From Mycobacterium sp. 1165178.9 (GTDB lineage: Bacteria; Actinomycetota; Actinomycetes; Mycobacteriales; Mycobacteriaceae), in NCBI RefSeq assembly GCF_001673555.1, contig NZ_LZMB01000587.1, forward strand, positions 1 to 32,339: a stretch of DNA of 32,339 nucleotides. Reading direction: 5' to 3'. Below, in pieces: positions 25,611-32,339 of the stretch. The notes below the pieces were generated by a model, which did not search any database, was not told the origin of the DNA, and saw only the letters and a list, made by a program, of their open reading frames with translations. Within the stretch, counting starts at the first letter, position 1. Each line of letters opens with the position of its first letter. The position numbers were made by a program, and so were the translations under genes.

Positions 25611-27590
25611 CTAGAACCCGTGGCCGTTGGTGACCGACCGCGCGGGACGATCCCATTCCGGATCGACGGCGATGGGCACCTGGATTCCGAGATGCGGCAG
25701 CGAGACCGTCCCCAAGCGGGTGTGCAATTGGAAAGGAAGAGCGATCCGCGCTGCAGCTCGGTCGGACGCCAGCATGCCTTCGCCGGCCAGGCGATCGCCG
25801 TGCCCGATGACAATCTCAGTCATGTTGTGCAGCGATTCGCTGCCCACGTCGTAATAGTGCGAGTGATCGGTGAACCATGGCACGACGCTGTGCGAACCGG
25901 CGACCTCGGCGTGAAATCGCGCCGCACCGTAGCCCGCATGAGCGGGATCGGTGCCCAGTCCGGCCACCGGGCCCAGCGGTTGGTCCAGCGAGGCATTCAG
26001 GCTGTTCGGGAGCCCGTTACCCGAGTCGCCGATCCAGCTGATTGCATCGGTCGACGCGGCGCCCACATACAACCTGCCGCCATCGAGATGGAAGTCCGTG
26101 GCGCTGTGCGCTAAATCGGTTCCTGGGCAACCGGTTAGCACGGCGTCGTTGGCACGCATACCGCTGTTGGCGAACGCGTCGGCCACGGTCGTCGATCCGT
26201 AGGAATGCCCGAGAACGGTGACATGTGCCGGGCTCGACGAATCATGTGTGGCGGCAAGGCCATTGACGTCGGCGGCCAGGAGCGCGCCCGCTTGTCGAGC
26301 TCGCCACGGGGTGCCGACCTGTTCCAACATCGATGGGTCGGTGAGGGCCTGCTGCCAGTGCGGATGATCGAATTCTGGTGCGTCATAACCCATCCAGGCC
26401 AACACCGCGGTGGTGCGGCCAGGATCGGCCTTAAACGACTGCTCGTAAAGGTTGATGGCGTCGTCTGGCCCGTCGGACATCCACCCGCCTCGCACGCTGC
26501 TGTTGGTGCCGGGCACGATGACCGCCGTGTTGCGGGACTTGTCCGGGTTGCCGATCGCGATGGCCGCCCTTCCCTTGCCGTCGAAGGCCAGCGGGTCGTA
26601 AGCCCACAGCATGATGGGGAGCCCCGCCGGTAGGTCTGACCTTCTGTCGCGCTCGAGAAAGTCGTTTGTTTTCACCGCGTTCTGGTATCGGGCGATGTCT
26701 GTAGCGCACAGTCCGTAATCGCCGGGGTTGGCGAACACATTCGCATTCCGGTTGTTGAGCGCGGCGTCGCGAAGCGCCGAGGGGACGAGCCCGTGCTGAC
26801 GGGCGACATCCTCGACCCTACGCAGATCGTCTTTCATCGCCGCCTGGTTCACCGAGTCGCGCACGTCGGCCGGTACGCCATTGAGGTTGCCCAACTCGCG
26901 CGGGCGTTGGTTTATGAGCAGTCGCTTTTGGTTGGCACTCAACGACTCCCACCATCGTTTGACTTCCGCTGAGCTGCTGCCCGGCCACGGAATCGATAGT
27001 TTGTCGACGCCTTGAATCTCTGCCGGGTCGGCCCCCTCGCCGCGTAGGTTCCCTAGCGCGGGAGCAAGCATCGCCGAATACCGATCGCGGATCTGTCGGA
27101 GCACCAGCACTATCGCTTTCGTTTCGGTGACCGCGTCCCCGCGCAGATCGTCAGCTGCGCATTGGTCGTCGTCTGCGAGGGCATCGCAAAGCTCGTCGTC
27201 GACGGCCTCAAGGTCGTACTCCAGCGCGGCGAGGTACCACGCGGAGGCTCGTTGAGCCTCGGCCAGCGCGGCGGCGATATTCTCCAAATCGATTGAGATC
27301 TTCGGCAGTTGGGCGGCCTGCAGACCCAACGACCGGGTAACACGCTGTACCTCGTCGGCGTCGTTGATCGGATGCTCGCCATTCTGGTGATTCCACGACC
27401 CCTCGAAGCGGCGCCGGGCGGCCTCGAACGAGAGGCTGGCCTCCACCGTGCTTACCCCGGCGTCACGGAAGGCTCTGGCTAGAGCCGCGATCTGGGCTGG
27501 GCGGCCGGCTTGCAGACTGGCGTCGATCGACCAAGGATCACCACCAGCCTCGGCGACGAGAAACGGGATGCTTAGGTGGCGAAGCTGCAT
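25611..27590 (-). CDS. DUF1023 alpha/beta hydrolase with ESX-type N-terminal domain
   Basis: A 659-aa two-domain protein. Residues ~1-140 are a helical module (GRPAQIAALARAFRDAG, then NGEHPINDADEVQR and DLENIAAALAEAQ) annotated in mycobacteria as the TPR-repeat region, associated with type VII substrates. A helical linker follows. The C-terminal ~330 residues are a DUF1023 serine hydrolase with nucleophile elbow GHSYGS (about 459-464) and a likely catalytic His in the GSHSVVPWFTDHSHYYD segment. The substrate is unknown; lipid or ester cleavage is the usual guess. It lies 45 bp after the calcium-repeat gene. It occupies the place where M. tuberculosis carries esxE, esxF and cpnT. Confidence 0.85.
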   Translation of the reverse strand: MQLRHLSIPFLVAEAGGDPWSIDASLQAGRPAQIAALARAFRDAGVSTVEASLSFEAARRRFEGSWNHQNGEHPINDADEVQRVTRSLGLQAAQLPKISIDLENIAAALAEAQRASAWYLAALEYDLEAVDDELCDALADDDQCAADDLRGDAVTETKAIVLVLRQIRDRYSAMLAPALGNLRGEGADPAEIQGVDKLSIPWPGSSSAEVKRWWESLSANQKRLLINQRPRELGNLNGVPADVRDSVNQAAMKDDLRRVEDVARQHGLVPSALRDAALNNRNANVFANPGDYGLCATDIARYQNAVKTNDFLERDRRSDLPAGLPIMLWAYDPLAFDGKGRAAIAIGNPDKSRNTAVIVPGTNSSVRGGWMSDGPDDAINLYEQSFKADPGRTTAVLAWMGYDAPEFDHPHWQQALTDPSMLEQVGTPWRARQAGALLAADVNGLAATHDSSSPAHVTVLGHSYGSTTVADAFANSGMRANDAVLTGCPGTDLAHSATDFHLDGGRLYVGAASTDAISWIGDSGNGLPNSLNASLDQPLGPVAGLGTDPAHAGYGAARFHAEVAGSHSVVPWFTDHSHYYDVGSESLHNMTEIVIGHGDRLAGEGMLASDRAAARIALPFQLHTRLGTVSLPHLGIQVPIAVDPEWDRPARSVTNGHGF

Positions 27591-27635
27591 CGCGTCGCGT
27601 CCCCGGCGAAACGCGTGTCACATCACCAACCGTCG

Positions 27636-28148
27636 TCAGAGCGAACTCGCGCCGTCGGCGAGACCGTCGCCGTCGGTGTCGGTTAGGCGGACGTTCCATT
27701 TGCCGTCGCCATCGGTGTCGACATATCCGGTCACGCCGTTGTCGTCAGATCGCAGGACACGGTCGGCGAGCCCGTTGCCGTCGGTGTCGACGAGGCGGGC
27801 GTCGGCGTGCCCGTGGCCGTCGAAGTCGACCAGCGGACCGCCGGTGTGCTCGACCCCATCGAGGCCAAACCAGCGCAGCTGGCCGCCGCCCCCGTCCATG
27901 GCCACAGCCCAGGTCCCGGAGCCGTCATCGGTGAAGTACGCCTCGGGGGTGCCGTCGTTATCGAGGTCGCGCACAACATGATCCACGAGGCCATCGCCGT
28001 CGAGATCCGCGAGTGCGTCGTCGCGCAAACCGTCGTGGTCGAAATCGAGCCCGATCGATTCGTAGCGGCCGTCGGCGTTTAGGTCGAGGTCGGGTTGCGC
28101 GTGCCAAATGGCGGCAGCGCCGTTATCACCAGCCATGCAGTAGTCCAT
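27636..28148 (-). CDS. Calcium-repeat (thrombospondin-3-like) protein, Rv3906c-like
   Basis: A 170-aa acidic protein, nearly the same length as M. tuberculosis Rv3906c (169 aa, recalled). It contains about eight short repeats of the form DxDxDGxxD, such as DLDGDGLVD, DLDNDGTPE, DTDGNGLAD and DTDGDGLAD, the calcium-binding loop of thrombospondin type 3/dockerin-like repeats. There is no signal peptide and no membrane segment. The start is ATG 28148 (ATG 28136 is possible). It lies 24 bp after pcnA and 45 bp before the hydrolase gene. A role as a calcium-stabilised partner of exported proteins is conceivable but unproven. Confidence 0.85.
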   Translation of the reverse strand: MDYCMAGDNGAAAIWHAQPDLDLNADGRYESIGLDFDHDGLRDDALADLDGDGLVDHVVRDLDNDGTPEAYFTDDGSGTWAVAMDGGGGQLRWFGLDGVEHTGGPLVDFDGHGHADARLVDTDGNGLADRVLRSDDNGVTGYVDTDGDGKWNVRLTDTDGDGLADGASSL

Positions 28149-28172
28149 GCGTATTCCGACGCGTGGATGCTG

Positions 28173-29615
28173 TTAGTCGTTCCCCCGAGACCGCCACCAC
28201 GCCAACAGTTCCGCGGTCGCCTCGTCGTTGTCCAGCGGTCCGCGCTCTAACCGGAGCTCCTTCAAGAACCGCCATGCCTCGCCGACTTGGGGGCCGGCCG
28301 GGATGCCAAGCAGCTCCATGATCTGGTTGCCGTCCAGATCCGGTCGCACCCGCGCCAAATCCTCCTGGGCGGCCAGCTCGGCGATTCGCGTCTCGAGCCG
28401 GTCGTAACTGGCCTGCAGCCGCGCGGCGCGGCGCTTGTTACGGGTGGTGCAGTCAGCTCGCACCAGCTTGTGCAGCCGGGGCAGCAACGGACCCGCATCG
28501 GTGACGTAGCGGCGGACGGCGGAATCGGTCCACTTCCCATCACCGTAGCCGTGAAATCGCAGATGCAGATACACCAGCTGCGAGATGTCCTCGACCATCT
28601 GCTTGGAATACTTCAAGGCCCGCAACCGCTTTCGGACCATCTTGGCGCCAACGACCTCGTGGTGATGAAAACTCACCCCGCCGTTCGCTTCGTGGCGCCG
28701 AGTCGCGGGCTTACCGATGTCGTGCAGCAGCGCCGCCCAACGCAGCACCAGGTCCGGGCCGTCGTCCTCCAAAGCGATCGCCTGGCGCAGCACGGTCAGT
28801 GAGTGCTGGTAGACGTCCTTGTGTTGGTGATGTTCATCGATGGCCATTCGCATGCCGCCGACCTCGGGCAGCACCACCTCACCCATGCCCGTCTGCACCA
28901 GCAGATCGATGCCGGCCGTCGGGTCGTCGCCGAGCACGAGTTTGTCCAGTTCGGTGGCCACCCGTTCGGCGCTGATCCGCGACAGCTGAGGGGCCATCCG
29001 CTCGATGGCCTCTCGCACGCGCGGTGCAACACCGAAGCCCAGCTGCGAGACGAACCGCGCCGCGCGCAACATCCGCAACGGGTCGTCGCCGAAGGACACC
29101 TCCGGCGCGGCAGGGGTGTCCAGCACCCGCGTGCGCAGCGCCGCCAAACCGCCTAGCGGATCCAGGAATTCGCCCGGGCCCTCTGACGTGATGCGCACGG
29201 CCATCGCGTTGGCCGTGAAATCGCGGCGCACCAGATCGTCCTCAAGACGGTCGCCGAATCGCACCTCGGGATTCCGGGACACCTGGTCGTAGGTATCGGC
29301 GCGAAAGGTGGTGATCTCCAGGCGATGCTCGCCCTTGCCGACGCCGACGGTGCCGAACTCGATCCCGGTATCCCAAAGGTTGTCGGCCCACCCCCGCAGG
29401 ATTTGTTGCACCTGCTCGGGTCGTGCGTCGGTGGTGAAATCCAGGTCGGGACTCAACCTGCCCAACAACGCATCCCGTACCGAACCGCCGACGAGGTAGA
29501 GCTCGTGGCCCGCCGCGCTAAACGCGGAACCGAGCTCGGCCAGCATGGGCGCATGCCGATTCAGGGCGACCGCGGCGGCGGTCAGCAGGTCGGCATCCTG
29601 GGCGGCATCAGGCAC
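28173..29615 (-). CDS. pcnA: CCA tRNA nucleotidyltransferase / poly(A) polymerase family
   Basis: A 480-aa enzyme, the same length as M. tuberculosis Rv3907c (recalled). The nucleotidyltransferase core has LVGGSVRD (41-48) and the catalytic DLDF (Asp57/Asp59). RRDFTANAMA and the RNA-binding helices follow, and an HD phosphohydrolase motif LLHDIGKPATR lies near residue 297. It adds CCA to tRNA 3' ends in the cytoplasm; the pcnA name is historical. GTG 29615 is preceded by TAGGCT (29629-29624), a TANNNT box 8 nt upstream, so it may also be leaderless. Housekeeping gene at the border of the accessory block. Confidence 0.95.
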   Translation of the reverse strand: MPDAAQDADLLTAAAVALNRHAPMLAELGSAFSAAGHELYLVGGSVRDALLGRLSPDLDFTTDARPEQVQQILRGWADNLWDTGIEFGTVGVGKGEHRLEITTFRADTYDQVSRNPEVRFGDRLEDDLVRRDFTANAMAVRITSEGPGEFLDPLGGLAALRTRVLDTPAAPEVSFGDDPLRMLRAARFVSQLGFGVAPRVREAIERMAPQLSRISAERVATELDKLVLGDDPTAGIDLLVQTGMGEVVLPEVGGMRMAIDEHHQHKDVYQHSLTVLRQAIALEDDGPDLVLRWAALLHDIGKPATRRHEANGGVSFHHHEVVGAKMVRKRLRALKYSKQMVEDISQLVYLHLRFHGYGDGKWTDSAVRRYVTDAGPLLPRLHKLVRADCTTRNKRRAARLQASYDRLETRIAELAAQEDLARVRPDLDGNQIMELLGIPAGPQVGEAWRFLKELRLERGPLDNDEATAELLAWWRSRGND

Positions 29616-29684
29616 GTTCGATCAGCCTAGTCGGCGACAGACGAAAAGCCTGTGTGAGGAGCCTCGCACGTCACCAAAGGTGAA

Positions 29685-29712
29685 TTGACCGGTCGGCGCC
29701 CGTCAGTAGCGT
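29685..29712 (+). promoter_or_regulatory. Promoter of the 29750 operon
   Basis: TTGACC (29685-29690), a 16-bp spacer and TAGCGT (29707-29712) fit a mycobacterial sigma-A promoter on the plus strand. Transcription would start near 29719, giving a leader of about 30 nt before the GTG at 29750. Confidence 0.45.
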
Positions 29713-29749
29713 TACGGACGACAAGAAGGGTGAGCGGCGGGATGATGCG

Positions 29750-31279
29750 GTGCATCTCCGATACATAAGCAAGGGCGCACTGATCGTGTTCGCGGGGGGG
29801 AACCCGTGGAAGATCAATGACACATTGCAGAGCGGCCGGCCGGCCCAGATCTCGAACCTCGCACAAGCGTTTCATGACGCGGGGCGATCCACAGGGGAAG
29901 CGGAAGTCGCATTCAACCTGGCGCGGGATCGCTTCGACAAAGCCTGGACACGCGAGAACGGCGAAAATCCGATCAACGATTCGGCCGAGGTGCAGCGGGC
30001 CACGAACTCACTCGGGGTGCAGGCAACTCAGTTGCCCGAAATCGGTGCCGACCTGGAGAACGTGGCGGCCGCACTGGCCGAGGCCCAACGGTTCGGAAAG
30101 GGCGAGATTTCATCGCTCGAAACAGCGCTGCAAGATCTCGACGACCAAATAGGCGAGGCGGTCAGGCTGGAGAACAACCCCCTGTTAACGGCCGCGGAGA
30201 GGCAGGTGGTCGACCACTACATCGACGGACTCGAGAAGCATGCGATCCAGGACACGAAGACCTCGCTGAAAAACCTCAGGCAAATCCGCGGCCACTACTC
30301 TCAGCAGCTGCAAACTCTGTTGGCCAACCTGCACAAGCAGGATGGATATGCGCCACCAATCCAGGCGCTCGATGGCAACCTCCCCGAAGATTCTCCGCAG
30401 ACCGTCAGTGATGAGGAACGGCGTCACAACCAGATTGAGGCCTTCAAGCGGGCCTTCGGCCGCGAACCGACGTCGACCGCCGATTGGGAGACTGCGGCAG
30501 CTCTGGATCCGCAGACTTACGACGCTAAGTTCAGCGGCGCCAAATCGGAGATCCGAGTGGTCAAGATTCGGCCGGTGCCCGGGCAGGGCGTGGTCCGCGT
30601 CTCGCAATGGATTGAACAACGCGACGTGACCAGTTTTCCGCCGTGGAAGCGAGACCTTGGGAACAACCGGGGACCCAATCCGAACTTCGACCCGGAAGAC
30701 ACGAAGGTCACCACATACATCGACTACGAAAACGGCATCGTCGTCCTGAGGCAGAACCCCTCGGTCGAAGAGAACACCACCGGCGGGCCCGGTCGGGTGA
30801 AGGTCGGCATACCCAAGGGCAACGTGACGCAACTTCCCGATGGATCCGTTCGGATCAAATACGACGCGGGCAACCCGTTCGCCCCGAAAATCACCGGAGA
30901 TCCCACCGGGCCCTTTGCGGACCATACAGTGACGGTCAACGGTGACCTGGTTTTCACGCCTGGACCAGGAGGTGTGCAGGTTAACGGAACGCGCACCGAC
31001 TATCCCTCCTTGGAGGTGTATCAGGACTTGCCAAACGGCGGCACCCGCACAGTGCTGATTGACCCCGCCCAATCCGGCAGATCGTGGGGGCCGGCCCTTA
31101 ATCTGCCCGGCCATCACGACGTCGGCCCCCTCGGCGGCAAGTCGTTCGCACCGTTCGACACAGGTGGCTGGAACACAAAATACGATGTGCCGGCTCCTTT
31201 GCCTGCGACTGACTTTGGCCCGGTTACCGACACACCGTCGGTGCCTCCCTTGCCCACCGGAACTGCGGTTCCCGCATGA
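29750..31279 (+). CDS. ESX-type N-terminal domain fused to unrecognised C-terminal domain
   Basis: A 509-aa protein. The first ~120 residues are clearly homologous to the N-terminus of the 659-aa hydrolase on the other side of pcnA (shared GRPAQI, NGExPIND, EVQR, SLGxQA and ENxAAALAEAQ). A helical middle follows (to ~220). The C-terminal ~270 residues are beta-rich, with conserved-looking RVVKIRPVPGQGVVR, NPNFDPEDTK, YENGIVVLRQNPS, YPSLEVYQDLPNGGTR and LPGHHDVG, and a Pro/Thr-rich tail. There is no hydrolase motif. Similar TPR-repeat-region proteins occur in other mycobacteria, but no activity is known to me. GTG 29750 gives the M-x-LR start seen in the paralogue. An exported toxin-like role is inference. 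Confidence 0.8.
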   Translation: MHLRYISKGALIVFAGGNPWKINDTLQSGRPAQISNLAQAFHDAGRSTGEAEVAFNLARDRFDKAWTRENGENPINDSAEVQRATNSLGVQATQLPEIGADLENVAAALAEAQRFGKGEISSLETALQDLDDQIGEAVRLENNPLLTAAERQVVDHYIDGLEKHAIQDTKTSLKNLRQIRGHYSQQLQTLLANLHKQDGYAPPIQALDGNLPEDSPQTVSDEERRHNQIEAFKRAFGREPTSTADWETAAALDPQTYDAKFSGAKSEIRVVKIRPVPGQGVVRVSQWIEQRDVTSFPPWKRDLGNNRGPNPNFDPEDTKVTTYIDYENGIVVLRQNPSVEENTTGGPGRVKVGIPKGNVTQLPDGSVRIKYDAGNPFAPKITGDPTGPFADHTVTVNGDLVFTPGPGGVQVNGTRTDYPSLEVYQDLPNGGTRTVLIDPAQSGRSWGPALNLPGHHDVGPLGGKSFAPFDTGGWNTKYDVPAPLPATDFGPVTDTPSVPPLPTGTAVPA

Positions 31280-31305
31280 CCACTAAATACTGAGAGCAGC
31301 AAGAG

Positions 31306-31641
31306 ATGCCGTCTTTGCTTCGAGTTCGTGACCTGGACGCCGCCGCGTGGCGCGTGGCGACATTGTCGGCACCATTCGTCGTGCAGATCGTCTTGGGGTT
31401 GCTGCTTACCACGATGTGGTTGCTGGGCAAGTGGCCGTTCGAAACGCATAGTGCGTACGCCGGTGAGCGAGCATGGATGCTGGCTTCGACCGGCGTTACG
31501 ACCTTGACAGCGCTGCTAATCAGCGTCGCGTTCCTGAGCTCGCCGTCGCCGCGCAATCGCGGTCTTGCGCTTAGCCTTGCGGGATCGTCCGCCACCGTGC
31601 TTATCGGCGGAATTGTCTACGCTTATTTGATCTTGCGCTGA
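31306..31641 (+). CDS. Small three-helix membrane protein
   Basis: A 111-aa protein with three hydrophobic segments (about 17-41, 56-78 and 85-110) and very short loops; the N-terminus (MPSLLRVRDLDAAAWR) is likely cytoplasmic. No family was recognised. It starts 26 bp after the 509-aa gene and is followed 11 bp later by a second membrane protein, so it is part of that operon. Possible roles are immunity factor or membrane accessory for the upstream exported protein. Confidence 0.72.
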   Translation: MPSLLRVRDLDAAAWRVATLSAPFVVQIVLGLLLTTMWLLGKWPFETHSAYAGERAWMLASTGVTTLTALLISVAFLSSPSPRNRGLALSLAGSSATVLIGGIVYAYLILR

Positions 31642-31652
31642 AAGGTCTTGTC

Positions 31653-31952
31653 GTGGCTGACGATTCGCTGATCCCGGTTTCGAAATCGCGTTATGGCCCG
31701 GTCGCTTTCGTGGTGGCGATACTCCACGTTTTCGTCGTCGAGTTCACCACATGGCTTTTCATGCCGTATTCAATCGTCTTCGTACTGCCGGTCGTTCTGG
31801 TCTACATGGCGATCGCAGCTCTGGTGATGCAGGCTCAGGGAACAATGGGGCAGATCGGGCGCGGCATGCTCATCGGCAGCCTGTCGGGGCCCCTTTCGCT
31901 GCTTGTCTTTGGTGCGGTGTGGGCTGTCGCCCACGCGATCGGCCCGATCTGA
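31653..31952 (+). CDS. Small three-helix membrane protein
   Basis: A 99-aa protein with hydrophobic segments at about 14-36, 39-60 and 70-95, separated by short polar turns. The start is GTG 31653 with AAAGG about 8 nt upstream. It does not obviously resemble the neighbouring membrane protein in sequence, only in size and topology. It is the last gene of the three-gene operon between pcnA and mutT4. The function is unknown. Confidence 0.72.
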   Translation: MADDSLIPVSKSRYGPVAFVVAILHVFVVEFTTWLFMPYSIVFVLPVVLVYMAIAALVMQAQGTMGQIGRGMLIGSLSGPLSLLVFGAVWAVAHAIGPI

Positions 31953-32025
31953 CCAGACGCGTTCCGCCGTGACCTCGCGCGCTCAGCCCGCGGCGAGCAT
32001 CTCCAGGAGAATATGCCGTGCCAGC

Positions 32026-32031
32026 TACTAT
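32026..32031 (+). promoter_or_regulatory. -10 box upstream of mutT4
   Basis: TACTAT (TANNNT) ends 7 nt before the GTG at 32039, fitting a leaderless mRNA. A competing in-frame GTG at 32018 has AGGAGA (32004-32009) 8 nt upstream, so a leadered longer form is also possible. Confidence 0.5.
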
Positions 32032-32038
32032 CGCTTGG

Positions 32039-32339
32039 GTGTCGGACGGCGAACAAGGCAAACCGCGTCGGCGCCGGGGGCGGCGCCGAGGCCGTGGCGG
32101 CGCGGCTTCGTCCGAGAAGCAGACCAACAGTCAAGCGACCGGAGACTCGACAACCACGAAATCGCGCCGATCCCGGACATCTCGCCGCGGACCGGATCAG
32201 CTGCGGACCGTCCACGAAACCTCGGCCGGGGGCCTGGTCATCGACGGTCTCGACGGTCCGCGCGAGTCTCAGGTCGCGGCGTTGATCGGACGCATCGACC
32301 GGCGCGGGCGGATGCTGTGGTCGCTGCCCAAAGGGCACA
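32039..32339 (+). CDS. mutT4: NUDIX hydrolase MutT4, 5' part
   Basis: The first ~100 codons of a NUDIX hydrolase; the gene runs off the window. A very basic N-terminal tail ([12 protein letters not shown]) is followed by the start of the NUDIX domain ([18 protein letters not shown], then LWSLPKGH, the strand leading to the Nudix box). This matches M. tuberculosis Rv3908 (MutT4), a nucleotide or dinucleotide polyphosphate hydrolase, in sequence style and synteny with pcnA. In M. tuberculosis it is the divergent direct neighbour of pcnA; here three genes lie between. The start is GTG 32039 (leaderless) or GTG 32018. Confidence 0.88.
   Translation, partial: MSDGEQGKPRRRRGRRRGRGGAASSEKQTNSQATGDSTTTKSRRSRTSRRGPDQLRTVHETSAGGLVIDGLDGPRESQVAALIGRIDRRGRMLWSLPKGH

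Noticed and set aside
27660..28090. Short repeated DNA units resembling an array
   Set aside because: They are codons of the DxDxDGxxD protein repeats, in frame and without uniform spacers; not a CRISPR array.

Overview
The window looks like a slow-growing, non-tuberculous Mycobacterium. It is GC-rich, many genes start with GTG or TTG, and several genes carry a TANNNT -10 box about 7 nt before the start codon, as in leaderless mycobacterial mRNAs. The right half follows the M. tuberculosis block from eccC2 (Rv3894c) to mutT4 (Rv3908). No tRNA, rRNA, CRISPR array, transposase or prophage was seen. Homologies are recalled from family knowledge; no database was searched.

Left edge (1-1359): a SrpA-type catalase-like haem peroxidase on the minus strand, followed by a cytochrome b561 gene. 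The b561 start is folded back on itself as a perfect 77-bp inverted repeat, probably a contig-end artefact. Region 1716-8627: an anti-sigma antagonist/anti-sigma kinase pair, a small unrecognised gene, a TetR regulator, a frameshifted phosphotransferase, a D-aminoacylase-type amidohydrolase, a Rieske oxygenase alpha subunit and a small membrane protein. Two clean dyad symmetries (3681-3712 and 4988-5010) are candidate operators. Region 8632-13864: a NarL-type response regulator and its histidine kinase (minus strand), then a small gene overlapping an MmpL/RND transporter (plus strand).

Region 13845-29615 is one long minus-strand stretch. In transcription order it runs pcnA, a calcium-repeat protein (Rv3906c-like), a DUF1023 alpha/beta hydrolase with an ESX-associated N-terminal domain, an EspC-like (DUF2580) small protein, an intact membrane protein flanked by two decayed relatives, a 715-aa EspK-like protein, a Gly/Ala/Pro-rich protein, a DUF4226/lysozyme-fold protein, eccB2 and eccC2. 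In M. tuberculosis the slot next to Rv3906c holds esxF, esxE, cpnT (necrotizing toxin) and its antitoxin. Here the hydrolase/EspC-like pair sits there instead. The rest of the ESX-2 core (eccD, eccE, mycP, espG, esx pair) is absent from the window; beyond eccC2 lies the mmpL gene.

Region 29750-31952 is a three-gene operon between pcnA and mutT4, which are direct neighbours in M. tuberculosis. Its first gene shares its N-terminal ~120 residues with the DUF1023 hydrolase but has a different C-terminal half. It is followed by two small three-helix membrane proteins. The two proteins thus look like exported effectors built on a common leader, and the membrane proteins could be immunity or accessory factors. 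This is the best candidate for a little-described system here. The window ends inside mutT4.
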